Shown piece after piece: positions 22,220-32,274 of a stretch of DNA of 64,000 nt; position 1 is the first letter of the stretch, and every line of letters starts with the position of its first letter. The notes beneath the pieces were generated by a model. It had not been told where the DNA came from, ran no database searches, and saw only the letters and a program-made list of their open reading frames with translations. The stretch spans positions 4,294,761 to 4,358,760 of the forward strand of contig OX123200.2 of NCBI GenBank assembly GCA_944739405.2, read 5' to 3'. The DNA comes from Euclidia mi (taxonomy: Eukaryota > Arthropoda > Insecta > Lepidoptera > Erebidae). A program made the position numbers and the translations under genes.

Positions 22220-23848
22220 ATGTCAGCTATCAAGGACTTGCGTGCGGCTGCTTGTGCCATTGCATCAGATTTGCGCTGGTTTGCCTCGGCCAGTGCCTTA
22301 GTGAACCGGCCTGATCGCCAGCAGGCCTTACTTCAGAGGTACGAGCGGATTGACGATCGCCTGGCAAGTGTGGAACAGCAATTCCGCACTTTCAGCACTT
22401 GCTGTCTTGAAGTGTCAATCACTGATTTCACTGCTGACCAGCGAAATAAGGTCGGCGAGGACTATGCCCAGGTCTTAGACCTGTATGATGCTGTCTCTAA
22501 TAGTGCGAGACAACTAGTTGCCGATAGGGAAGGGCAACCCGGCCTGAAGCAGGAGCTTCCTAGGTCAGCACCGGGGCTGGTGAGTAGGCTCCCTACTTTG
22601 GACCTCCCCCATTTTGATGGCTGCCTAGGAAGCTACCTGGGCTTCGTTAATTTGTTCGACAGCCTAGTCCATGATAGGGCTGACCTTCGGCCGGCACAAA
22701 AGTTGGCCTATCTAATGTCGGTACTGGATGGGGAGGCAAAGGGCCTCATCCAGCATCTGCCCGTGTCTGACGAGGCGTACCAGACGGCTCGGGACCTAAT
22801 CACCCGTAGGTACCATAACAAGCGTGGCCTTGCCGACACGCATATTGAGCTGATTTTGGGTTTGCCGACGCTCACCCGGGTCTCTGGGTTGCGCACCCAA
22901 CTGTTGAACCCGCTCTTGGTGGCCATCAACGCACTTAAGTGCCTTGACCTGCCCGTGGACCAATGGTCCTATCTGTTGGTGCACATTGTCCTTAAAAAAC
23001 TGCCTGCAGACCTGAGGTCGCGTTTTGAGCAGCGCTTTGGTGGGGATAGCGCGACCCATCTACCCCCCTTTGCTGACCTGGAGAAGTTCCTGGAGGATGA
23101 GTGCCGGGTCTTGGACAACTCCGGTGGTGACACGCCGGCTAAGTCGCAGCCGCCCAAGGTCAAGGAGCAGGCTCGCGTTCACACCCGAGCCAATGTTGAC
23201 CGGCGCCCTCCTCGCTTTGCGGTCACGCAGAGCCCAGCGGAGTGCTCCTACTGCAAGGTCACGGGGCACAGAACGGCCAGTTGTAGGGCATTCTTGGACC
23301 TTCATGTCGCCTCTCGTAGGCGCATCGCGAATGCCCGCCGCCTTTGCTTCTCTTGCTTGGGGTCCCACTACCAGCGAGACTGCCCAAACTCTCGCCCCTG
23401 TCCTCACTGTGGAGGACAGCATTTGGACATTCTCTGCATGAATGCCAGAGACGTTGGCCGCTTGTCCAACCAGCCGACGCCGCGCACGGGCGGGTGTTTT
23501 GAAGGTGGCAGCCGAGGCTCACCGGCACGCAGCCGAGAGTCGCCTCGCTTAATTGATCGCCGCTCACCCCGCTTGGAGAACCGTAGCGTGCGCACGCCTC
23601 CTCTCTCTCGCGCACCTGAATGTGCTGTTCAGCGTCACCAGCACCATGACTGCTGCCCCAGGTATTCCCCTCCTTTGGCGGAGCGTCCCCGCCTTGACTC
23701 GCGCCCACCTCGTTTTGGGCGGGTGCGTCATTATGACCCCCCACAGATGGCGCGCGGATCGAGTCATCGCGCCTTTGAGGACTTCAAGCCGCACCCTCGT
23801 TTTGACTTGCCTGGTCCTGGCCAACGGTCGCCGCCCAGGCTACAATAG
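22220..23848 (+). CDS. gag: BEL-1 Gag
   Basis: Gag of 542 residues from ATG 22220; the open frame begins two codons earlier at a TTG. Residues about 10-110 are helical. A BEL-type capsid region (the DUF1759 kind) follows, with LPTLDLPHFDG, then FVNLFDSLVHD, then KLAYLMSVLDGEAKGLI and RRYHNKRGLADTHI. The C-terminal third has cysteine clusters: CSYCKVTGHRTASC, CFSCLGSHYQRDC and CPHCGGQHLDILC. These three knuckles bind RNA. An arginine- and proline-rich tail follows. The stop is TAG 23846-23848, and the same frame continues straight into protease. The frame is intact throughout. Confidence 0.92.
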   Translation: MSAIKDLRAAACAIASDLRWFASASALVNRPDRQQALLQRYERIDDRLASVEQQFRTFSTCCLEVSITDFTADQRNKVGEDYAQVLDLYDAVSNSARQLVADREGQPGLKQELPRSAPGLVSRLPTLDLPHFDGCLGSYLGFVNLFDSLVHDRADLRPAQKLAYLMSVLDGEAKGLIQHLPVSDEAYQTARDLITRRYHNKRGLADTHIELILGLPTLTRVSGLRTQLLNPLLVAINALKCLDLPVDQWSYLLVHIVLKKLPADLRSRFEQRFGGDSATHLPPFADLEKFLEDECRVLDNSGGDTPAKSQPPKVKEQARVHTRANVDRRPPRFAVTQSPAECSYCKVTGHRTASCRAFLDLHVASRRRIANARRLCFSCLGSHYQRDCPNSRPCPHCGGQHLDILCMNARDVGRLSNQPTPRTGGCFEGGSRGSPARSRESPRLIDRRSPRLENRSVRTPPLSRAPECAVQRHQHHDCCPRYSPPLAERPRLDSRPPRFGRVRHYDPPQMARGSSHRAFEDFKPHPRFDLPGPGQRSPPRLQ

Positions 23849-24427
23849 GTCATTGACCCCTGCCCTATAATGCCAACCTCCCCCATTGAGACCGTTATCC
23901 TACCAACGGTTGCTGTTAGGGTCTGGGGACCCACGGGGACCTCTGTTGTTGTCCGTGCTATATTGGACACAGGTTCACAAGTTTGCATTGTTTCCACTTA
24001 TTTGGTAGGGCAGGTTAAATTAAATATGGGCTCTTTTCCAAATTGTATACGGGGCATAGGTGACGTAGCCTCTAATGTTGAAGGGCAAGTTAAGGTTTTG
24101 TTTGGCCCTGTTGAATCTTCACACCCGAGGATTAAAACCTCGGCTATTGTGCTGAAGAATATTTTGGGTATGCACCCACAGAAGCAGCTACCTGCTGCTG
24201 TGGTGAATTTGACATCGGGATTGGAACTGGCAGACCCCAAATTTGACACACCGGGACAAATCGACTTGTTGATTGGCTCTGATGTCCTCGGTGGAATTTT
24301 GATTGGTGGGAAACGGGTCTTGGTGCCAAATGGTTTGACTGCCATCCCGACCATATTTGGATTTGCTTTGATGGGACCTGTACCTAGGGACCCCCTCCAC
24401 CTGAACTTGACAATTTGTTGGCTGTAG
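23849..24427 (+). CDS. BEL-1 aspartic protease region
   Basis: This region is in the same frame as gag after the amber codon. It encodes a retropepsin of the BEL (DUF1758) type with ILDTGSQVCIVS at about 23962 and a LIGSDVLGGI block near 24270. It would cleave the polyprotein. An ATG at 23870 lies seven codons after the amber. The frame runs out at TAG 24425, while RT lies in the -1 frame and is open from 24388. A 40-nt overlap therefore surrounds a C5 run at 24391-24395. The family normally has one continuous pol, so this is probably a one-base lesion or sequencing error rather than programmed shifting. Confidence 0.85.
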   Translation, partial: VIDPCPIMPTSPIETVILPTVAVRVWGPTGTSVVVRAILDTGSQVCIVSTYLVGQVKLNMGSFPNCIRGIGDVASNVEGQVKVLFGPVESSHPRIKTSAIVLKNILGMHPQKQLPAAVVNLTSGLELADPKFDTPGQIDLLIGSDVLGGILIGGKRVLVPNGLTAIPTIFGFALMGPVPRDPLHLNLTICWL

Positions 24428-27197
24428 GCTCCGCTCTCTCTGATGCGGTTCAGAGGTTTTGGGAGGTGGAGGAGCCCCCTCAAGCTGCCCGTTTGAATCC
24501 AGAACATGAGGAGTGCGAGCTGTTCTTCCAGAACAACACTGGTCGACTCCGTTCTGGTCGGATTATTACGAGGCTACCCTTCCTGTCTGTTCGGCCTCCG
24601 CTTGGTGAGTCACGACCTTTAGCCGAAAAGAGGTTGTTGGCCATGGAGCGCCGCATGGGTCGTGATCCGGAGCTCAGACAGAAGTACATTGAGTTCATGA
24701 GGGAATATGAACAGTTGGGACACATGTCTGTGTCAAATTTGGATTGGCGTTCGGTGGAGCATTACTTTCTCCCGCATCATGCGGTATTGAAGCCATCGAC
24801 TGGCAAGCTGCGCACAGTGTTTGATGGTTCTGTGCAGACTTCAACAGGCGTATCCTTAAACCAGTGCTTGCATTCTGGTCCCAAGTTGGTCAAGGACCTT
24901 TGTGACGTCATCACCAGCTTCCGACGACATCAGGTTGTCTTTGTGGCCGACATAAAAATGATGTTCAAGCAGACGATTATCCACCCTGATGACCGTCGCT
25001 TCCAGCTGATCCTTTGGAGAGAGTCTCCTCGCGATCCCATGGTCGTCTACGAGCTCAATACAAATACGTACGGGTTAAGGTCAAGCCCCTACTTGGCAAT
25101 ACGTTCTCTTTGGGAGCTCGCAGACCGCGAAGGCCTACGTTTCCCAAGAGCCTCCGCCATCTTGAAGGACGATATTTACGTCGATGACATTTGCTCGGGC
25201 GCCTCCACAGCGGACGAGGCGATCCTCTTGCGGGACGAATTGATAGGTATTTTGGCCTCCGCTGGTTATGAGTTGCACAAATGGATTTCCAACTCGCCAG
25301 CGCTTTTGGAAGGCTTGCCAGAGGATCATCAGCAAGATCCACATTTGTTTGAGATTGTTGACAACCCCGCCATGATGGCTGTTCTCGGCGTTCAGTACAG
25401 ACCAGTCCAAGACATCTTTACATATAACGTAGACTTGAAATTGCCGTGTTCTTGGACTAAACGTCTCGTATTGTCTACTGTCGCCAGAACCTTTGATCCG
25501 AACGTTTGGATCTGTCCAATTATATTTTGGGCAAAATGCTTCTTGCAGAAGCTTTGGACAGCAGGATTGACCTGGGACGAACCTCTGCACGGCACTCTTG
25601 TTGAGGAATGGACCTCTTTTGTATCCTCACTTCCTGCCGTCAACGAGATCTCCTTGCCTCGTCCCATCCTTCCTCCCGGGAAGTACAAGGCCACCCTTCA
25701 CGGGTTTTGTGATGCCTCGGAACGTGGTCACGCGGCTGTGGTGTACTTGCGCACAGTCAGTGCCTCAGGTCAGGTGAGAGTTTCCCTGATCATGGCGAAG
25801 AGCAAGGTCGCACCCCTTCGGACATCTCTGACCATCCCAAAATTGGAGCTCTCGGGAGCAGCCCTACTTGTACGCTTGTTGAACCACGTGTCCAGTACTT
25901 TGGGTAAAAGCATTTGCATTAATGGGACCTACGCCTGGACAGACAGCCAAATTGTTCTTTGTTGGTTGAAGGCTTCGGTCCACACCTTGGAGGTATTTGT
26001 TGCTAATCGCGTTTCCCAAATCCAGAAATCCGAAGTCAAGCTTGTTTGGAGACACGTGCCAGGTGAGCTCAACCCCGCTGATTGTGCCTCGCGCGGATGC
26101 TTGACGCCTAGTTTGATAGGTCATTCGCTGTGGTGGGGTCCGGAATGGTTGAGTCGACCAGAAATTGATTGGCCTCGAACGCCAGTTTTGAATACTTCTA
26201 ATTTGCCGGGTCTACGAACACTCGCTCTTGAGAAGGTAGAATGCGCCTTCGACCCCGATTTCTTGTTGAATCGCTACAGCTCCCTTGACAAGTTGTTAGG
26301 TGTTACTGCTTGGATAAGGCGTTTTGTTTTTAATTTTAGGCACCCACAACAGAAACGACTGACACCGTTTATCTCACCACAGGAACGACAGGAGTCCCTC
26401 ACCTTTTGGGTTCGTTCTGTGCAATTGACGCATTTTGAAAAGGAGATTGCTATCCTTAAATCAGGGAGATCGAAATTGTCGGGAGCTGTCTCTAAATTGA
26501 ACCCCTTTTTGGACGATACGGGTCTCTTGCGCGTTGGAGGGCGTCTCAAGAACGCCAACCTCCCTTACGGAGCACGTCACCCCCTTTTGTTACCCAAGGA
26601 CGGTCACTTGGTACGTTTGTTGGTAACTGACCGTCACCTTAAAAATTCGCATGCTGGTTGTAATGCTTTGTTGGCCATTTTGCAACGCGAGTTTTGGATT
26701 TTGTCTGCCCGAAGAATTATTCGGAGTGTAGTCTTTCGCTGCATCCCTTGCTATAAGCTCAAGGCTTCTACCATGCAGCCCTTGATGGGATACTTACCGG
26801 CAGATCGCGTAACTGAGAGCAGGACGTTTGACGGTGTTGGCACGGACTTCGCTGGTCCCTTTTTGGTGAAAACGTCGACACTTCGAAACAGCAAGACTGT
26901 TAAGGCCTACTTGTGTGTTTTTGTTTGTCTTGCCACAAAGGCCGTACATTTGGAACTGGTCTCCTCGCTTACGACCGAGGCGTTTGTAGCCACATTTGAC
27001 AGATTTGTATCCCGCAGAGGGCTGCCTTCCTTGATCCGTTCTGACTGCGGCACTAACTTCAAGGGCACCTATAATTATTTGAATGATGTTGTTAATTTCC
27101 TTGAAACCAACAAGGCCGATATAGGTGATAGGCTTGCCCGACGTGTGATAAATTGGTTGTTTTCCCCACCAAATTGTCCACACTGGGGTGGTGTATT
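24388..27197 (+). pseudogene. pol: BEL-1 RT, RNase H and truncated integrase
   Basis: This copies and integrates the element. FWEVEE near 24460 opens the BEL RT linker. RT has LRTVFDGS, FVADIKMMFKQ and YVDDIC with the aspartates at 25183-25188. RNase H follows with HGFCDASERGHAAVVY near 25700, AWTDSQIVLCWL near 25935 and NPADCASRG near 26075. Integrase has H...H...CIPCYK as a zinc site (about 26640-26760) and catalytic D at 26845 and 27043. The sequence then leaves the family consensus just after PHWGGV at about 27190, before the expected glutamate. The 27 codons after that are unrelated DNA read in frame. Confidence 0.92.
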
Positions 27198-27211
27198 CAT
27201 AGTGCCATTTG

Positions 27212-27236
27212 TAACGAAATACTCCGTATTTCGTTA
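27212..27236. repeat. Perfect inverted repeat at the BEL-1 breakpoint
   Basis: TAACGAAATAC at 27212-27222 and GTATTTCGTTA at 27226-27236 are exact reverse complements with a TCC spacer. It begins 15 bases after the last BEL-1 match. It may be the end of a foldback-like insertion that replaced the 3' part of BEL-1. Confidence 0.6.
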
Positions 27237-27279
27237 TAATATCTACAGGCGCTTAACGCAGTGGGTGGAGCCAGCCTAG

Positions 27280-27516
27280 TCCGAAGAGCGCTGCGCTAGG
27301 AATTATTACCATACTAGAGGACGCCAGCAGCTACGCCTGCATTTCTTTTTAATTTACCCGTTTTGGCCGATCCCGTGGGAATTTCAGGAAATCCCTTCTT
27401 AGTGCACCCCTACGGTCCCCAAGGAACATACATGCCAAATTTCAGCGTCCTGCGCCCAATAGTTTCGGCTGTAGCGTGTCTGTCAGTCAGTCAGTAACGC
27501 AAGGATTTTATATATT
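27280..27516 (+). repeat. Lepidopteran-type interspersed repeat
   Basis: The block with GATCCCGTGGGAATTTC, AAATCCCTTCTTAGTGCACC, ATGCCAAATTTCA and GTCAGTCAGTAACGCAAG recurs at 52144-52262. It reads like the 3' region of an RTE-group LINE or its SINE. No coding sequence is attached. Confidence 0.6.
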
Positions 27517-27554
27517 AAGAAGAAGATAAGGTACGGGACCGGGCACAGCCAGTC

Positions 27555-28022
27555 TGTTAGTCATAGGTCATATGCCTATATAAGATGGGTGCGCGATCTA
27601 AATTGGTCACTTTCCCTAGACGTCGCTACGCTGCTACTACCACTACGTATTTATTCCGTCTTCTACTTCTATGTATATCTACTATCCCGCTGGGGGTGAG
27701 CATATTCTCGTTATCTGTGTGCCTAGATATTCTGTCTGTAGTATCTGTCGCATAACAGCCTACATACACCCAGATCTAAGGACAGCCTTTTCCTGACCGG
27801 TTGTTGTGTATTCTCTATGCTACTTTCCAGTTCTCCCTACGGGCTATAAACCCCCAACGAGTCTACACCTGTCTTCCATCAGTTGTTAGCTGCGACCTAC
27901 GAGCTGCTGGCGCTGTGCAATTCAATAAATATTCCAGAATTATTCCATGAATAAATTTTTTTAGTCTCTTAAGTGCTACGATCTGCTACGTCCTACGTAG
28001 ACAACGCGCTACGAACCAGCTA
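27555..28022 (+). promoter_or_regulatory. Possible solo LTR or promoter unit
   Basis: TATATAAG at 27577-27584 is followed 30 bases later by GGTCACTT (27605-27612), an arthropod initiator-like start. AATAAA lies at 27924-27929. TATA box, initiator and polyadenylation signal within 350 bp suggest an LTR. No matching partner, target duplication or clear TG...CA borders were found, so the limits are guesses. Confidence 0.3.
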
Positions 28023-28121
28023 CACATGTTGTACGTTATACATATTTTTGTACAAAATAAATCAGTCTATCTAGTAGACTAGATTTATTCTAATGAACTG
28101 AAAAGGGTTTTATTTCTTTGT

Positions 28122-28447
28122 TAATAGTGTAGAGACCGACAGACTGCTACGCAGAGGGTCCGAGTTCGAATCCACGGCGCGCATCAATGACTTTTCGGAG
28201 TTATGTGCGTATTAATTAAATTTTATTGTTAATTATTGCTTGCTAAACGGTGAAGAAAAACATCTTGAGGAAACCTGCATGTCTGAGAGTTCTCCATAAT
28301 ATTCTCGAAAGACATGTGAAGTCTGCCAACCCGCACTAAGCTAGCGTGGTGGACTGTGGCCTTACCCGTCTCATAGTGAGAAGAGGCCCGTGCCCAGCAG
28401 TGGGACAGTTTATATACAGGGCTGATGATGATGATGATGATGATGAG
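28122..28447 (+). mobile_element. tRNA-derived SINE with GAT tail
   Basis: The head contains GAGACCGACAGACTGC and a B box GAGTTCGAATCC near 28163. The body ends GCCCAGCAGTGGGACAGT, then GGCTGATGATGATGATGATG. A reverse-strand copy lies at 58432-58682. The weak A box and strong B box fit an aged SINE. It appears complete. Confidence 0.85.
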
Positions 28448-29084
28448 TGTGTTAAGTATTTTTTTAAGGTATCGGGTTTGCAAATGTTACAAATTTCTTT
28501 TTAAAGGCCACTTGTTCATAATTGTTTGTTCATATATTTTCTATTGGGTCGAGTTAGTATATAAATTCTTATCATTTAACGCACACTCATGAATAATTAC
28601 TGTGTTGCATGAAATTTAACAAAGTTTGACAAATATTTGGACATAAGGCTAATCTTATCTATACCTTTCTAAACTAAGTTTATACATTATGTGTCCTTCA
28701 GTTCATTGACCATTTTCCACAAGCCTGTCGGTTAGTGTATCGTATTTCAATCTATAATGCGATAACACATGCTTGTTTAGACCCCTTTTGCTCATGGGTG
28801 CCCATAAACTAGCTGCTTTAAAGACAGGGGCATTGCATAAGTAATGAGGGGACTCACCTCTCGCAGAACCGTAGACAAACGAGTTTACGAGCGGGAGTTA
28901 CTGTGCCATATAGGTTTTAGTTTATACAAACCGCTTATGCGGTGTTTTTGGTTTTCGAACAGGGAAGTGGATGGTGGATATATTTTAGTTGTAAAATGAT
29001 ATTAAATTGGAACAGAAAGGGGTTGATATTAGGTGACTATATATTTAGAGTCACGCCCGCGTTGGGTAAAACATGGACTAGACT
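28448..29084. other. Unassigned DNA
   Basis: No gene is supported. The forward frame at 28942-29130 runs into the next SINE and has no recognisable domain. Confidence 0.45.
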
Positions 29085-29340
29085 GCATGGTGTAGTGGTT
29101 AAACCACTACACCGTCGCCTTGTTGTTTAGATGCGCCTCGAGTGTGATCCATTATTAAAAATGAAAAAAAAATACTTAATAGATTGTCATCCAACTTGAC
29201 TGACGAAAAGGCTTGACTGATTTTTGTATTCGGATACGGAGGTTTTTTTTCTGACAATTTTATTAATTATTGACTGGCCAGAGATATATGGAAATCTAGG
29301 GGAGAGCCTTTGCCCAGCAGTGGAATACTAAAGGCTAACA
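29085..29340 (+). mobile_element. tRNA-like SINE copy, degraded
   Basis: TGGTGTAGTGGTTAAACCAC at 29088 is an A-box-like start. The 3' part GGGGAGAGCC then TTGCCCAGCAGTGGA at about 29300 is the SINE end block shared with the copies at 28122 and 40470. The B box is poor. The head contains a short palindrome described separately. Confidence 0.55.
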
Positions 29341-29345
29341 AAAAA

Positions 29346-29512
29346 ACTAGACTTCACCCGCCCGCGTGAAATACACCTAAAAATTCTTCAAAGATCACCC
29401 TATTTATTGGTGAAAATCGTACGAAAATCCGTTTTTTTTGTTTTTGATTTTATCTCGTTCATACAAACAGACAGGAAGAAAAGAGGACTTCATTTTATAA
29501 TATGTATAGATG
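29346..29512 (+). repeat. RTE-like 3' interspersed repeat
   Basis: The sequence CCCGCGTGAAATACACC, then ATTGGTGAAAATCGTACGAAAATCCG, then GGACTTCATTTTATAATATG resembles the widespread lepidopteran RTE/SINE 3' block. Related pieces occur at 15343-15405 and 62068-62200. Confidence 0.6.
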
Positions 29513-30640
29513 TTTTGCCACCAAAAATATCCAAAACCCCAATGACAATGAACCATTCGATTTACAAATTATTTCAAGGGTAACAATAGCCTTTTATTAG
29601 AATTAGGCCATACAACCCTTTCTCAGTCTACTAGTTCCAATCACAACAAAAACTCATCTTCGGTCATTGACCTCACAGTCCGAGGTTAAAGGTCCAAGTT
29701 CAGCGAATTACGATTTTGATTGATTGGCCCTCGTAACAGACGACTTGCATACACAACGATACATATATCTTTGCTTTTAGGCACTGCGTTCAGTAACAGT
29801 ATAAATATTAGATAATTGCATGGAGGACTTTGGCCTTTTCATGGGCTGATGATGATGGTAACTGAATAGAATTTTAAATTAGAACTTATATCTTTTACTA
29901 TACTTATGACAAGGTGTATGCAAAACTTCACGGTAATCGGTTGAGTAGTTAAGTAGTGATAACGCATCAAACAAACATTAACAAGGAATCAAAGCTCAAA
30001 ACAAAACTCGAATCTACATTATTAAGGTCTAGTCATATGTTTCTTCCGCAAGAAAGCTCTCGCCGTGCCATGTAGTTCCGTGCTGTCCTTGAGCGTGATA
30101 GATCATTCTGATTATTGTGCATATATATGTTTCTATAAAATATTAAAATAGTTATATTTTTAATATAAAATGTATTACAAATAGTTTTATAATAAAACAT
30201 TGTATTTTAATCTGCACATGGCGACGAAACATCACATCCCCACGTGGTGAGTTGTTTGTACACTAGTATAAAAGATAGACCGCTACAGAGCGACACTCAG
30301 TTGTCTCCCGGCAGTTGAAGTGTGAACATCAGACGAACAAGTGTTGCCAATTCTAAATAGACAAATTGGTTTGACGTTTCGCATTTGACACTGTCAAACG
30401 GGTAAATAGAGTATAAAGTGTGAACAGACTCTGTTCAGTTCCGCCCCGGCAACGGCTAACTAAGGTACGATATAATTCTAACTTTTATATTGTGTTGTTC
30501 CTAATAATGTGTTTCACAATTCTTTATTGCTATTGTGGTGTTATTTAGAGTATTGTCAATATAGACAATATATAGTTAATGTAATAATATAGCGTAGCAA
30601 TTATATAATTGATATTGTGGGTGATTTCGTCAGTTGTTTG
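29513..30640. other. Mostly unassigned, one SINE tail and a core promoter-like site
   Basis: A SINE tail piece (GGCTGATGATGATG) lies at about 29845. A TATA/initiator pair is listed separately at 30267. No open reading frame of note follows it, so any transcript would be non-coding, spliced or retroelement-derived. Confidence 0.4.
30267..30301 (+). promoter_or_regulatory. Core promoter-like TATA box plus TCAGT initiator
   Basis: TATAAAAG at 30267-30274 is followed by CTCAGTTG with TCAGT at 30297-30301. The spacing from the first T of the box to the initiator A is 32 bases, the ideal arthropod arrangement. The surrounding GC-richer patch (30225-30470) could be the 5' part of an LTR or a host promoter. 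I cannot tell which. Confidence 0.45.
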
Positions 30641-30797
30641 TTTAAAAAGACAACTCCCGCATTAGGACTAAATCCTGTGTCACGGGGAACTTTACAGTCA
30701 TACAACTAACGGACACAATGAACACCCAGACTCGAAACAACAATTTATGAATCACACAAAGTGTTGTCTCGTGTGGGAATCGAACCCACAACACTTC
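30641..30797 (-). mobile_element. tRNA-derived SINE, 5' truncated
   Basis: The reverse complement contains GTGTTGTGGGTTCGATTCCC (B box), then AACACTTTGTGTGATTCATAAATTG and CCGTTAGTTGTATG. It matches the forward copy at 33461-33675 over its body. The A box side is missing at the right end. Confidence 0.8.
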
Positions 30798-31059
30798 ATC
30801 ATATATTACAGAGTCGAATTATATGCTGAGATACAACTCGTGTCTATTATATACTTCGTGTAGTGAATATTTCAGTGGTAAATATTGAATACACCTATAG
30901 TAAATATATCTGTGGTGAATATTACTAAACGAATTATGCTAATCTATTGTATTAAGGTAATAGTTACTTTTGAAATTTTGAACCACCCACAACCTTGCTA
31001 TCCGATATAATAATATGTATTGATTGTACCGCTTTTATAAACGATAATTACAACTATTA
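30798..31059. other. Unassigned AT-rich DNA
   Basis: No feature is recognised between the SINE and the LINE tail. Confidence 0.4.
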
Positions 31060-31205
31060 AAAGAATGGCCAAGAGTTTTCTTGCCACGTTCTTTCTCTTG
31101 GTTCTATGCCTTTGCTTTGCGAACGTGGTGCTAAATGTAAATGTAGAATCAGAACTCGAGATTTTAAAATATACTCAACTAAAAGTGACAAGCTGAATAA
31201 ATGAA
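31060..31205 (+). mobile_element. LINE 3' untranslated end (CR1/Zenon-like)
   Basis: AGAATGGCCAAGAGTTTTC, TTGCCACGTTCTTTCTC, TTTGCTTTGCGAACG and GTAAATGTAGAA correspond closely to 37066-37240. The segment ends GCTGAATAAATGAA. This block is typical of the 3' end of CR1-type LINEs in Lepidoptera. No coding part is retained. Confidence 0.65.
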
Positions 31206-31500
31206 AGTAAGATTTGATAGTTGTATCTTTTATTTTCCAAACACCTGACAAAAAGAACTATAATAATACATATAGGCTGTATACGTTGTATCTATACATA
31301 TATATTATGCCCACGCTATCAAGCGCAGCTCCTTACACTACACAATACACGTACCATACTTATACTCAGCAATTTGTGCAGCACGGTGACACGTGTTGAC
31401 GTACGCAAGGAGGCAGATAGTAGGCGCTTAATTAAGTACGTGAGCGATATACCGGTCATACGTCACTGTCCGCGATATAGTAACTGATTGAGGCATCGTG
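31206..31500. other. Unassigned DNA
   Basis: Small forward frames exist but none has a recognisable domain. Confidence 0.4.
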
Positions 31501-32040
31501 TTCACATACAAATTATTTAGAGGCCTAAGGCGCTGCGGACGGCGATTCGTTTATTCACTTTACTTGGATAAAGTTTATTGGAAAATTCGGAGTCTGTAGG
31601 GAGACAAATTTGGAGCGGAAAAGTGCTATATCATCCCTCTAGCGTTATCCCAGTTTTAAACTGAGGTCCGCTTACTAGTCTATCGGATTTGACTGAATAT
31701 TAGCGTTACCACAGAGCGATTGGCTGTCTGACCTCTGCAAACCGAGGGGATAGCGATAGGCAACGGTTTAGACTAGTGTCAGTTTATTTAGAGCTAACTA
31801 CGCTCTTTAACGATTGTCAAAGATCTACATGACAGCTGAGATCGAGCTCCATCGTGCTCTCGGAGACACTGGGCGAGGATTATTAATAATTCAATAATGG
31901 AGCGGAAAAGTGCCATGTATTTACCTTCTTTATTGCCATAACTAACAAGGACGGCGAGTCTTAAGAAACACTTAAAACTAAACTTAACCAACAAATAAAC
32001 TTAAACTACAGGTACACTAAAGATATACTTAAGTAGGTAC
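31501..32040. repeat. Probable interspersed repeat with internal 15-bp direct repeat
   Basis: GGAGCGGAAAAGTGC occurs at 31612-31626 and again at 31899-31913. The intervening DNA is GC-richer than the flanks and includes CTCTGCAAACCGAGGGGATAGCG, a style seen in moth SINE/LINE ends. No borders or family match could be fixed. Confidence 0.35.
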
Positions 32041-32274
32041 ATTATTAATGGTGGCGTTACGTGGAGGACAAATAAGGCGCTGCGTCAGCTATTGTTGCAG
32101 TATAAACTACAACGCTGGTATTCTCGCAGGCCGAGTAAATAAATTAATACACATAAATAATACACACATATATATATTTAATATATGATAAAGAACAATA
32201 AAATATATTACAGTCTTAGTAATTAATATATAAACTACATAAATATATATACATATATATATATACACTCATAC
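32041..32274. other. AT-rich DNA with TA runs
   Basis: TATATA-rich sequence with no coding or structural feature beyond simple repeats. Confidence 0.45.

Larger units (their letters stand above)
20916..27197 (+). mobile_element. BEL/Pao retrotransposon BEL-1, 3' truncated
   Basis: The order is 5' LTR, leader, gag, protease, RT, RNase H, integrase, which is the BEL/Pao order, and the domain types are those of that group. The element ends abruptly after the HWGG motif of integrase (about 27197), so the third catalytic residue, the integrase tail and the 3' LTR are lost. The coding region is GC-rich compared with its flanks. Breaks in the remaining code are few: one amber codon between gag and protease, and one frameshift between protease and RT. 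It cannot be mobile. Confidence 0.92.

Noticed and set aside
22708..23824. Several reverse and alternate-frame ORFs over BEL-1 gag
   Set aside because: GC-rich shadow frames of a clear gag gene.
25055..27183. Reverse ORFs over BEL-1 pol
   Set aside because: Antisense shadows of RT and integrase, with no domain of their own.
28424..28447. GAT microsatellite as an independent feature
   Set aside because: It is the tail of the SINE at 28122-28447.
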